From Avidesulfovibrio sp964369685 (lineage in GTDB: Bacteria; Desulfobacterota; Desulfovibrionia; Desulfovibrionales; Desulfovibrionaceae), in assembly GCA_964369685.1 (NCBI GenBank), contig CAYJFB010000032.1, positions 1 to 21,268 on the forward strand: a stretch of 21,268 nucleotides of DNA, written 5' to 3'. Position numbers and translations under genes: made by a program. The notes beneath the pieces are model-generated. The model made no database searches. It had not been told where the DNA came from and saw nothing but the letters and a program-made list of their open reading frames with translations. Below, piece after piece: positions 14,856 to 21,268 of the stretch (position 1 is the first letter of the stretch; the number at the start of each line of letters is the position of its first letter).

Positions 14856-15914
14856 TTGAAAAGAAAAATAAAAACTCAAGAAAACGAATTTAAAAATCAT
14901 CGTGCAACGATTAAAGATGTTGCAAGCCGAGCCAACGTTTCTTTGGCTACGGTTTCCAGAGCATTGCGTGAGCCAGATAAAACGCCGAATGAAACAGTTG
15001 TAAAAGTTCGTGCGGCAGCCGAAGCTTTGAACTATGTATATAACGCTACGGCGGGATCTCTTTCGAAGCGGCGCTCTGACACAATCGGTGTGCTGTTGCC
15101 GTCACCGACTTATGCAGCGTTTGGAAGCAATCTTGTAGCAATTCAAGAAACGTGTTCAGAAAGAAATTTTTCTTGTAAGGTGGCTCTTTCTCATTATTCA
15201 CCGGAAGAAGAACGGTTGGCTTTGCGACGTTTTCATGAACAACGCATTGACGGTTTGATTTTAGTCGGTCTGGATTCCAGCAATATCTCATATGTCAAAA
15301 GTCTTGAGGCTTCCGGAATTCCTTGTTTGGTTTTGTGGGAAGTTCCGGAAGAAAGCTTGAATTACATCAGTATTGATAATAAACGAGCGATTGCGGCGAG
15401 TTTGCAATATCTTATCGATTTAGGACATCGACGAATCGGTTTTTTGGTCGGACCCATGTCGTGTGCTCAACGCACGCATGATCGTTTGGAGAGCTATCAA
15501 GCGGTATTGGAAAAAGAGGGCATTGTTTTTGATGCAGCGCTTGTGCGTTCGCAGCCACCTTCATATTTACTCGGTAAAGAGTCCATGCGAGCTTTTTTAC
15601 GTATGGATGAACCGCCGACTGCAGTGCTTGCGGTCAATGATTATTTGGCAATCGGTGCCATTCGCGCAATCACGGAAGCAGGATTACGCGTCCCTGAAGA
15701 CATTTCGGTTTGTGGTTTTGACGATATTGATATTGCGGCTTATTTCAATCCACCTTTGACCAGTATCAAAACACCGTGTTTTGAAATGGGACAAATGGCT
15801 GCCAATGCCGTCATCAATACCATTGAAGCGCAAACCCCACTGAAAATCCAATACATGCTCGACATCGAACTTATTGTGCGTCGAACGTGTGCAAAAGTGA
15901 AAGAGAGCTTTTAA
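14856..15914 (+). CDS. LacI-family transcriptional regulator
   Basis: 352 residues. The N-terminal HTH and hinge (ATIKDVASRANVSLATVSRAL, about 17-38, then AAEALNYVYNATAGSLSKRRSDTIG) are typical, followed by a periplasmic-binding-like effector domain (LVGLDSSN, YISIDNKRA, LGHRRIGFLVG, AVLAVNDYLAIGAI, VCGFDDIDIAAYFNPPLTSI). The start codon is TTG at 14856 with GAGAG upstream; no in-frame ATG precedes the HTH. It lies nine bases before the phosphofructokinase gene and so is co-transcribed with it. Three operators upstream imply control of itself and of the divergent TRAP operon. The effector is unknown; ligands in this family are usually sugars or sugar phosphates. Confidence 0.95.
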   Translation: MKRKIKTQENEFKNHRATIKDVASRANVSLATVSRALREPDKTPNETVVKVRAAAEALNYVYNATAGSLSKRRSDTIGVLLPSPTYAAFGSNLVAIQETCSERNFSCKVALSHYSPEEERLALRRFHEQRIDGLILVGLDSSNISYVKSLEASGIPCLVLWEVPEESLNYISIDNKRAIAASLQYLIDLGHRRIGFLVGPMSCAQRTHDRLESYQAVLEKEGIVFDAALVRSQPPSYLLGKESMRAFLRMDEPPTAVLAVNDYLAIGAIRAITEAGLRVPEDISVCGFDDIDIAAYFNPPLTSIKTPCFEMGQMAANAVINTIEAQTPLKIQYMLDIELIVRRTCAKVKESF

Positions 15915-15923
15915 GGAGAAGGT

Positions 15924-17282
15924 ATGAATACCTGCATGTCCATTTCGAATGAGACGTTGCCTCATGAGGCATTTACTCAAACGGTGCAGGAAGTGTCTAT
16001 TCAACGTTTGGGGTGTCCTGAAGTCACATCACCTTTGGCACAGATGCTTGCCTCCGGTGAACGACAAAGGCAAACCCTTTGTTATGTCGATGAAGACTTG
16101 CTTGGTGACGGTCAAATACCACGCCCTATGGCGTTTGAGTTGGCAGGGCCGCGCAGAATCATCTATTTTGAGCCACAAAAAACACGTTGTGCCATTGTGA
16201 CATGCGGTGGTCTTTGTCCCGGAATTAACGATGTAATCCGTTCTGTGGTAATGACTGCGTACAATGATTATCATGTTGCCGCTGTCTTTGGGGTGCGTTA
16301 TGGATTACAAGGGTTGGTTTCCTCTGATCCGGAGGCTTTTGTGGAGCTGACGCCAAAAAGTGTTGAACAAATTCATGATTTTGGAGGTACGGTTCTCGGA
16401 ACATCCAGAGGACCGCAATCTTCAGCGCGCGTCTTAGATGCGTTGGCAAAACGTGATATTTCGATTTTATTTATTATTGGTGGGGATGGAACCATGAAAG
16501 CTGCAGCTGCCATTCAAACCGAAGCCAATCGTTTGGGGCGACAAGTGGCCATTGTCGGTGTTCCCAAAACGATTGATAATGATATCAATTTTGTACCATA
16601 TTCTTTTGGTTTTGAAACGGCTGTGAGTAAAGCTGCTGAGGCCATTCGTTGTGTACATGTGGAAGCGGCGAGTGTGCGCAATGGTGTTGGGATTGTCAAA
16701 TTGATGGGACGAGATTCAGGATTTATAACCGCTCATGCGGCTCTTTCAGTACGTCATGTTGATTTTGTTTTGGTTCCTGAGGTACCGTTTGTCTTACATG
16801 GTGAATACGGTTTATTGTCGGCTATTGAGCGCTGTCTTTTAAAAAAAGAACATGCCGTGTTGGCCGTTGCGGAAGGCGCGGGGCAAGAGTTGTTACCGGC
16901 GTCAGAAACATGTGATGCCTCAGGCAATCGTATGCTTGGAGATATCGGCGGTTTTTTAGCCAATGCGATTAAAATGTACTTTACTGAAAAAAAACAACCT
17001 TGTTACATGAAATATATTGATCCAAGCTATCTTATTCGTTCGATTCCCGCAAATTCCGCCGATAAATTATACAGCGGTTTTTTGGGTCAACATGCGGTAC
17101 ATGCTGCCATGAGCGGTAAAACGGGCATGGTTGTCGCAAACATCATGGATAAGTTTGTTCATTTGCCTTTTGAGCTGGTTACCCAAAAACGTCGAACCAT
17201 GAGACAAAATTCTGATTTATGGCAGGCTGTTTTGGAAACAACAGGACAAGCCAAACATCGCTTACACATGATGGGGAGGTGA
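15924..17282 (+). CDS. 6-phosphofructokinase, long (clade X-like) type
   Basis: Phosphorylates fructose 6-phosphate to the 1,6-bisphosphate in glycolysis. With 452 residues it is longer than the roughly 320-residue E. coli enzyme and carries an N-terminal extension of about 90 residues. Motifs seen are CGGLCPGINDVIR, GTSRGPQ, GGDGTMKAA, GVPKTIDNDI and MGRDSGFITAHAA. Gly189 in GGDGT is the residue associated with ATP use, while Lys215 in PKTIDND is the one common in PPi-dependent enzymes. This mixed signature is known in the clade that includes ATP-dependent trypanosomatid enzymes, so ATP is the likelier donor but not proven. The start has AAGGAGAAGG upstream. It shares a transcript with the LacI-family gene. 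Confidence 0.93.
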   Translation: MNTCMSISNETLPHEAFTQTVQEVSIQRLGCPEVTSPLAQMLASGERQRQTLCYVDEDLLGDGQIPRPMAFELAGPRRIIYFEPQKTRCAIVTCGGLCPGINDVIRSVVMTAYNDYHVAAVFGVRYGLQGLVSSDPEAFVELTPKSVEQIHDFGGTVLGTSRGPQSSARVLDALAKRDISILFIIGGDGTMKAAAAIQTEANRLGRQVAIVGVPKTIDNDINFVPYSFGFETAVSKAAEAIRCVHVEAASVRNGVGIVKLMGRDSGFITAHAALSVRHVDFVLVPEVPFVLHGEYGLLSAIERCLLKKEHAVLAVAEGAGQELLPASETCDASGNRMLGDIGGFLANAIKMYFTEKKQPCYMKYIDPSYLIRSIPANSADKLYSGFLGQHAVHAAMSGKTGMVVANIMDKFVHLPFELVTQKRRTMRQNSDLWQAVLETTGQAKHRLHMMGR

Positions 17283-17421
17283 TTCTTCCTTATATATGAT
17301 ATTTTTTATAATTAAATATTCAAAAGGCAAAAGGCTCTGGTCGCAACATCAACATCGGTTATACGTGAAGGCGTACACGCAATGATTTAACGTTGCATAA
17401 TGTTATAACTGTCCGTGTCTT

Positions 17422-17445
17422 TAAATGGTTATAAATGGTTACAAT
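17422..17445 (+). promoter_or_regulatory. 10-bp tandem repeat and -10-like box upstream of transketolase
   Basis: TAAATGGTTA occurs twice back to back (17422-17431, 17432-17441), and the second copy runs into TACAAT (17440-17445), a possible -10 box. One helical turn per copy puts both on the same DNA face, as for a regulator binding direct repeats. No good -35 hexamer is visible, which would fit activator-dependent transcription. The rest of the 219-bp gap after the phosphofructokinase gene shows no clear terminator. Confidence 0.35.
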
Positions 17446-17501
17446 GAAATTTGCAAAGTTACATTGCTCTAAAGGACTCTTTACATTTTGAGGTTATTGT
17501 C

Positions 17502-18320
17502 ATGAACAAAGAAACTCTTTCAGAATTGCACGCTTTAAGTAAAGAAGCAAGACAGCTTCTTGCTCAAATGATTGCAGAAATCGGCGTGGGTCATCTTGGC
17601 GGATCGTTGTCCATCATTGATGCGTTGGTATACTTATATTATAAAGAAATGCGTGTTCGTCCTGATGACCCTCAATGGGACGATCGTGATCGTTTTATTT
17701 TGTCTAAAGGCCATGCAGGGCCTGCTGTCTATACGCTTCTTGCCATGAAAGGCTATTTTGACAAAAAAGTGTTGCTCACACTCAATCAACCCGGCACCAA
17801 ATTACCGAGCCATTGCGACATGAAGTTGACGACAGGCATTGATATGACCGCCGGGTCTTTGGGGCAAGGTTTTTCTGCTGCTGTGGGCATGGCTTTAGCT
17901 GCACGAATGGATAAAAAAGATTACCGAGTGTATTGCATTATCGGCGATGGCGAAAGTCAAGAAGGTCAAATTTGGGAAGCAGCCATGTATGCCGGCAGCC
18001 AAGAATTGGATAACCTCGTGGTTCTTGTCGACGACAACGGTATGCAAATTGATGGCTATACCGATGAAGTCAATACCGTCAGACCGCTTGATAAACGGTT
18101 TGAGGCGTTTGGTTGGGCAACAATGAGTATCGATGGGCATAACTTTGAAGAACTTGAAAGCGCTCTAACACATTGTCGTACCATAAAAAAACGTCCTTCC
18201 GCCATTGTTATGAAAACGGTTAAAGGCAAAGGCGTTGCCCTTTCTGAAGGCAAACTCGGATCACATAATATGCCATTTTCTGCTGAAGATCTTGCTACTG
18301 CACTCAAAGAACTGCAATAA
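17502..18320 (+). CDS. Transketolase, N-terminal (thiamine diphosphate-binding) subunit
   Basis: 272 residues, the typical size of the stand-alone N-terminal half (COG3959). It shows HLGGSLSIIDALVYLYY, LSKGHAGPAVYTLLA, TAGSLGQGFSAAVGMALA and the thiamine diphosphate/metal motif GDGESQEGQIWEAAMYAG...DDNG (Asp149, Asn179). Together with the next gene it transfers a two-carbon ketol unit between sugar phosphates. I chose ATG at 17502, with GAGG nine bases upstream, over a start at 17451 lacking an SD and adding 17 non-family residues. It is 11 bp before the C-terminal subunit. A split enzyme may serve the non-oxidative pentose phosphate pathway or a specialised substrate. Confidence 0.95.
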   Translation: MNKETLSELHALSKEARQLLAQMIAEIGVGHLGGSLSIIDALVYLYYKEMRVRPDDPQWDDRDRFILSKGHAGPAVYTLLAMKGYFDKKVLLTLNQPGTKLPSHCDMKLTTGIDMTAGSLGQGFSAAVGMALAARMDKKDYRVYCIIGDGESQEGQIWEAAMYAGSQELDNLVVLVDDNGMQIDGYTDEVNTVRPLDKRFEAFGWATMSIDGHNFEELESALTHCRTIKKRPSAIVMKTVKGKGVALSEGKLGSHNMPFSAEDLATALKELQ

Positions 18321-18331
18321 GGAATACCGTC

Positions 18332-19276
18332 ATGCTTGAATCACAAGAAATGCGCAGTGTGTATTGTGACACACTGATTGCTTTGGCTAAAAAAGATACG
18401 CGCATTGTGGACGTTGAAGCCGATCTTTCTGCGGCACACGGCACAAAACCCTTTAGACTGGCCTATCCTGAACGCGCGTTGAATGTTGGAGTGGCAGAAG
18501 CCAACATGCTTGGTGTTGCAGCAGGGTTGGCGGCGTGCGGCAAGGTGCCTTTTGTGCATTCGTTTGCCACATTTTCTTCACGACGTTGTTTTGATCAGAT
18601 AGCCATTTCGGTTTGTTATGCGGGACTGCCCGTAAAGATTGTCGGTTCTGATCCCGGCGTCGGTGCAGAGTTGAACGGCGGTACACACATGGCGTTGGAA
18701 GACGTCGGTATTTTGCGTACCTTACCGGGCATCACCATTTTTGAACCGACGGATTCCATTCAATTACGCAAAGCGTTGCCTGCCATTGTTGATCATGAGG
18801 GGCCGGTTTATATTCGTTTGTTCCGCCGTAAAGCTGAACAAATATTTGACGAAACATATACGTTTAATTGGGGAAAATCCGATCGCTTGCGTGAAGGAAC
18901 GGACGTAACGTTGATTGCTTCTGGCGTTTGTGTGCACTATGCTATGGAAGCGGCTGAATTATTACAACAAGAAAACATTTCTGCCCGTGTCATCAATATG
19001 CATACCGTCAAACCCCTCGATGCTGAAAGCGTGATTCAAGCCGCACAAGAAACAGGTGCTTTGGTGACCGCAGAAAACCATAATATTATTGGCGGGCTTG
19101 GCAGTGCTGTTGCAGAGGTTTTGGCTGAAACAGTGCCTACGCCATTGGAACGTGTCGGTGTTCGGGATCATTTTGGCGAAGTGGGTAAAATGCCATATTT
19201 AGTTGAAAAATTTGGTTTGACAGCCAAAGACATCGCCGCAGCAGCTCGTAAAGCTGTCGGCAGAAAAAGCAAATAA
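18332..19276 (+). CDS. Transketolase, C-terminal (pyrimidine-binding) subunit
   Basis: 314 residues, the stand-alone C-terminal half (COG3958) that completes the active site. The catalytic glutamate that activates the thiamine aminopyrimidine is Glu56 in LNVGVAEANMLGVAAGLA. FVHSFATFSSRRCFDQIA, GSDPGVGAELNGGTHMALED and the C-terminal domain segments VTLIASGVCVHYAMEAAELL and AENHNIIGGLGSAVAEVLAE are typical. Spacing of 11 bp from the N-subunit and 26 bp to the dehydrogenase gene indicates one transcript. The substrate is not readable from sequence. Confidence 0.95.
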   Translation: MLESQEMRSVYCDTLIALAKKDTRIVDVEADLSAAHGTKPFRLAYPERALNVGVAEANMLGVAAGLAACGKVPFVHSFATFSSRRCFDQIAISVCYAGLPVKIVGSDPGVGAELNGGTHMALEDVGILRTLPGITIFEPTDSIQLRKALPAIVDHEGPVYIRLFRRKAEQIFDETYTFNWGKSDRLREGTDVTLIASGVCVHYAMEAAELLQQENISARVINMHTVKPLDAESVIQAAQETGALVTAENHNIIGGLGSAVAEVLAETVPTPLERVGVRDHFGEVGKMPYLVEKFGLTAKDIAAAARKAVGRKSK

Positions 19277-19302
19277 CCTCAGTGTAGCGGAGAAAACACC
19301 AT

Positions 19303-20187
19303 ATGAAAACAGTCGGTCTTGTCGGTCTTGGCGTGATGGGCGTGTTTTGTGCCAAGACATTGATTCAAAATGGATTTGATGTTGTGGGATATGATCCTTT
19401 TGCTGCTGCGGCACAACGCGCTGCGGATGTCGGTGTACAGCTTGCGGCTTCACCCTCCGAAGTGGCTGCAAAAACAGAATGGATTTTGTTATTTGTTCCG
19501 GCGGCTGCTGAAACAGAACAAGTGATTATGGGTGACAATGGACTATTCCATGGTTTGCAGGCCAACAGTATCATCCTTAATATGAGTACGGTTGAACCGG
19601 CCATCAATGTCCGTATGGCGGAAGCCGTACGTGAAAAACAGGTTGGTTTTATTGATGCGCCTGTGCTTGGCAGTCCTTCCGGAGTTGGTTCTTGGGCTAT
19701 TGTGCTTGGCGGCAGTGATGCAGATATTGAGGCAGTCAAGCCGTTATTATGCTTATTGAGCGGTTCGGAGGAGCGTCTTTTCCATTTGGGTGTCGTCGGT
19801 TCGGGCAATGCATTAAAGTTGTTAAACAACATGATGCTTGGTGCTATCAATGCTTGTGCAGCAGAGGTTATGGCTTTGGCCAATCATATCGGCATTTCAC
19901 AAAAGATGCTCATTGATGTTGCTGTGGCTGCGAATGCACGTGCACTGAGTAATGCCTACAAGGAAATAGGCGGACGTATAGCCGAAGAACGTTATGACGA
20001 TCCGACGTTTACCTTAGACATGCTGATTAAAGATAACCATCTCTGCCTTGAAATGGCAAAAGCCTGTAAGGCCCCTATGGTTCTTGGATCTGCTGTGGAC
20101 TATGTTCATCGCATGGCGGAGGCTCAAGGGTATGGTCAGCAGGATCATTCTGTTGCATGGAAAAGTATTGCCAAAAATTGGAAATAA
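19303..20187 (+). CDS. NAD(P)-dependent beta-hydroxyacid dehydrogenase (3-hydroxyisobutyrate dehydrogenase family)
   Basis: 294 residues with an N-terminal Rossmann fold (GLVGLGVMG, glycines at about 8, 10 and 13), the substrate strand DAPVLGSPSGVGSWAIVLGG, and the catalytic Lys172 with Asn176 (GNALKLLNNMM). The family includes 3-hydroxyisobutyrate, tartronate semialdehyde, L-threonate and glyoxylate/succinic semialdehyde enzymes and the sulfolactaldehyde reductase YihU. The substrate loop here (VLGSPSG rather than VSGGxxG) does not match GarR or YihU closely, so I do not assign a substrate. Its place as third gene after a split transketolase suggests it oxidises or reduces a short-chain product of that enzyme. 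SD: GGAG about ten bases upstream. Confidence 0.92.
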   Translation: MKTVGLVGLGVMGVFCAKTLIQNGFDVVGYDPFAAAAQRAADVGVQLAASPSEVAAKTEWILLFVPAAAETEQVIMGDNGLFHGLQANSIILNMSTVEPAINVRMAEAVREKQVGFIDAPVLGSPSGVGSWAIVLGGSDADIEAVKPLLCLLSGSEERLFHLGVVGSGNALKLLNNMMLGAINACAAEVMALANHIGISQKMLIDVAVAANARALSNAYKEIGGRIAEERYDDPTFTLDMLIKDNHLCLEMAKACKAPMVLGSAVDYVHRMAEAQGYGQQDHSVAWKSIAKNWK

Positions 20188-20264
20188 ATCTTTTTTATAA
20201 AAAACCGTCATTACCTCCGAAATAACACCAGCAGGCCATGATTGGTATATTTTTTGTGAGGTTT

Positions 20265-20296
20265 GTTGAGGGGGGAGTCATCCCTCTCTCCTCAAC
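20265..20296 (+). terminator. Probable terminator or end structure of the transketolase operon
   Basis: GTTGAGGGGGGAG (20265-20277) pairs with CTCTCTCCTCAAC (20284-20296) with two G-T wobbles. It lies 77 bp after the dehydrogenase stop. The downstream bases ATCAATTCTTCTC are only mildly T-rich. A T-run (20250-20255) lies upstream, as in the other G-rich hairpins of this window. Confidence 0.5.
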
Positions 20297-20334
20297 ATCA
20301 ATTCTTCTCTATCTCTTTAGGTGTAACAAGGCAT

Positions 20335-20394
20335 TTTCCACAAGATATCGCATCGTTATATCAGTTTCCACAAGATATCACATCGTTATATCAG
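20335..20394. repeat. 30-bp tandem direct repeat, two copies
   Basis: Copy 1 (20335-20364) and copy 2 (20365-20394) each begin TTTCCACAAGATATC and end CATCGTTATATCAG, abut exactly, and differ at one base (G20350 versus A20380). Each contains a GATAT-N9-ATATC-like dyad. They lie about 500 bp upstream of the surface-protein gene. They could be regulator sites, an integration scar, or a small minisatellite. Confidence 0.85.
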
Positions 20395-20875
20395 TATTTA
20401 TCATTTTTTAAATTTGACAAAAATATTTGAATAAATCTGTAAAATCAACTGGATAAAATATTGTTTTTTGCTCCGGTTGATTTATCGTTGTTTTAGGCGC
20501 TGAAGCTGAAGTGAAGAAAAATATGTGAGCTTTTAAAAAGAAGTTGTTAAAGCGCGACTAAATAGGTTTAGGAAAAGTTAACGCAAAAGTTTTTTCATTC
20601 TGCTTCTAAGATATTATTGGTATGATATCTTGACAAGCAAATATTCGTGTACAAATTAATTATAATTCATAGTTTGATCATAATTAATATATGAAACAGT
20701 TTTTCAGTTTCAGTATTGATTATTATTAGAACACAAAGAGATTTTCGTAGTGCATAGACTTTGTGCTATGAAGCGTTTCATCAACCATATCTTGTGTGTT
20801 TTGATGAGCGCCTTTTGTTGTATCTTTTTTTTGAATGTTTTTTTGAATGTTTTTCAAGGTTTTAAGGTGTACACT
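20395..20875. other. AT-rich upstream region of the large surface-protein gene
   Basis: No supported gene is seen. A dyad AAGATAT-N10-ATATCTT (20608-20631) resembles the dyad inside the 30-bp tandem repeats and abuts TTGACA (20630-20635), a possible -35 box without a clear -10 at 17 bases. Just before the gene, TTTTTTTGAATG is repeated twice (about 20825-20850). An in-frame ATG at 20768 would add 36 residues rich in Phe, Leu and Cys; it lacks an SD and I do not accept it as the start. Confidence 0.5.
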
Positions 20876-21268
20876 ATGGCAAATATTGATATTTTCAAAC
20901 CTATTCAAGGTCAACACGTTGTTATTGAAACAGGACTTCCTGTCGTATCGGTTGCCGAGGCAACCTCGCCTGCTACAGAAACTGCAGTACAAGATGTGGC
21001 TGTCACGCAGCAAGAAACCATTTCTTTCAATTTCGATTTTGCTTCAGGCGATGCTGCGGTTGAACGTGTTGATGATGACTTGGTGTTCACCTTTGATGAC
21101 GGCAGCACTGTTGTCGTTCAAGATTTTTATACTTCTATTACCTCGGAAAGCTTGCCTAATTTCGTCTTTGCAGACGCAACCATCGCAAGCGGGGATTTTT
21201 TTGCGGCTTTCGATGACGAAACGCTGATGCCTGCAGCGGGACCGAGTGCCGCTGCGGCCTTGGCAACG
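20876..21268 (+). CDS. N-terminus of a large, probably type I-secreted surface protein (incomplete)
   Basis: 131 codons run open to the window edge. The start ATG has AAGGTG eight bases upstream. The protein begins MANIDIFKPIQGQHVVIETG with no signal peptide. After an Ala/Thr/Glu-rich spacer comes a compact module of about 65 residues: ISFNFDFASGDAAVERVDDD, LVFTFDDGSTVVVQDFY, SLPNFVFADATIASGDFFAAF. I associate this start and module with very large repeat adhesins of Desulfovibrio-like bacteria that leave through type I secretion using a C-terminal signal. It is acidic and almost free of cysteine. Length, repeats and secretion signal lie outside the window. Confidence 0.75.
   Translation, partial: MANIDIFKPIQGQHVVIETGLPVVSVAEATSPATETAVQDVAVTQQETISFNFDFASGDAAVERVDDDLVFTFDDGSTVVVQDFYTSITSESLPNFVFADATIASGDFFAAFDDETLMPAAGPSAAAALAT

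Noticed and set aside
17361..17376. Possible fourth LacI-type operator (ATACGTGAAGGCGTAC) before the transketolase genes
   Set aside because: Arms of only four or five bases match and the TGAAAACG core is absent, so I do not count it with O1-O3.
19365..19883. Minus-strand open frame of 172 residues
   Set aside because: Antisense to the beta-hydroxyacid dehydrogenase; Ala/Ser/Pro-rich composition is the mirror of the real gene, and no domain or SD is seen.
17502..20187. Complete sulfoquinovose sulfo-transketolase pathway
   Set aside because: Only the transketolase halves and a generic hydroxyacid dehydrogenase are present. There is no glycosidase, isomerase or sulfonate exporter, so the assignment would be over-reading.
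20335..20394. Possible CRISPR repeats
   Set aside because: The two 30-bp copies abut with no spacer, there are only two, and no cas gene is in the window.
20768..20875. In-frame N-terminal extension or signal peptide of the surface protein
   Set aside because: The extension is encoded by repeated T-runs and has no SD at its ATG. The family-like start MANIDIF has its own AAGGTG.

Overview
The window is a stretch of bacterial chromosome, moderately AT-rich with strongly AT-rich intergenic gaps. I found no insertion sequence, phage gene, rRNA, tRNA or CRISPR array. The gene set points to an anaerobic, low-GC gut or sediment bacterium of the Desulfovibrionaceae type (Desulfobacterota): a TRAP transporter, a non-pyrrolysine MttB-family methyltransferase, a split transketolase, a clade-X phosphofructokinase, PdxST, and the start of a large surface protein whose N-terminal module (MANIDIFKPIQGQ...) I associate with giant type I-secreted adhesins of that group. 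This assignment is inference from gene content, not from a marker gene.

Layout. (1) 26-4470, minus strand: pdxS-pdxT, then ruvA-ruvB, then recA, i.e. vitamin B6 synthesis followed by recombination and repair. (2) 4678-6039, plus strand: a MocR/GntR-aminotransferase regulator divergent from pdxST, the position expected of PdxR; its cofactor-binding lysine is replaced by glutamate. (3) 6227-7747, minus strand: a lone MttB-family methyltransferase with a sigma-54-like promoter. (4) 8027-10830, plus strand: a secreted protein of unknown function, a CYTH triphosphatase-like protein, a Nif3-family metal protein and a coiled-coil zinc-ribbon protein, ending in a dense block of hairpins that includes a textbook terminator. 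(5) 11046-14002, minus strand: a TRAP transporter in the order Q-M-P. (6) 14856-20187, plus strand: a LacI-family regulator and a phosphofructokinase, then a two-subunit transketolase and a beta-hydroxyacid dehydrogenase. (7) 20876 to the end: the first 131 codons of the large surface protein.

How the parts fit. The best-supported circuit lies in the 850-bp gap between the TRAP operon and the LacI gene. Three copies of a TGAAAACGTWTNCN-type LacI operator are present. One sits on the -10 region of a strong promoter facing the TRAP genes, one on the -10 region of the LacI promoter, and one is a perfect 28-bp palindrome in the TRAP leader. This suggests one effector controls uptake (TRAP), the regulator itself and the phosphofructokinase, and perhaps the adjacent transketolase/dehydrogenase module. 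The imported substrate cannot be read from sequence; a sugar acid or sulfonated sugar derivative is a possibility only.

Other non-coding structure worth attention: a recurring T-tract/G-rich stem/A-tract hairpin at gene ends, a 57-bp palindrome, and a 30-bp tandem repeat upstream of the surface-protein gene.
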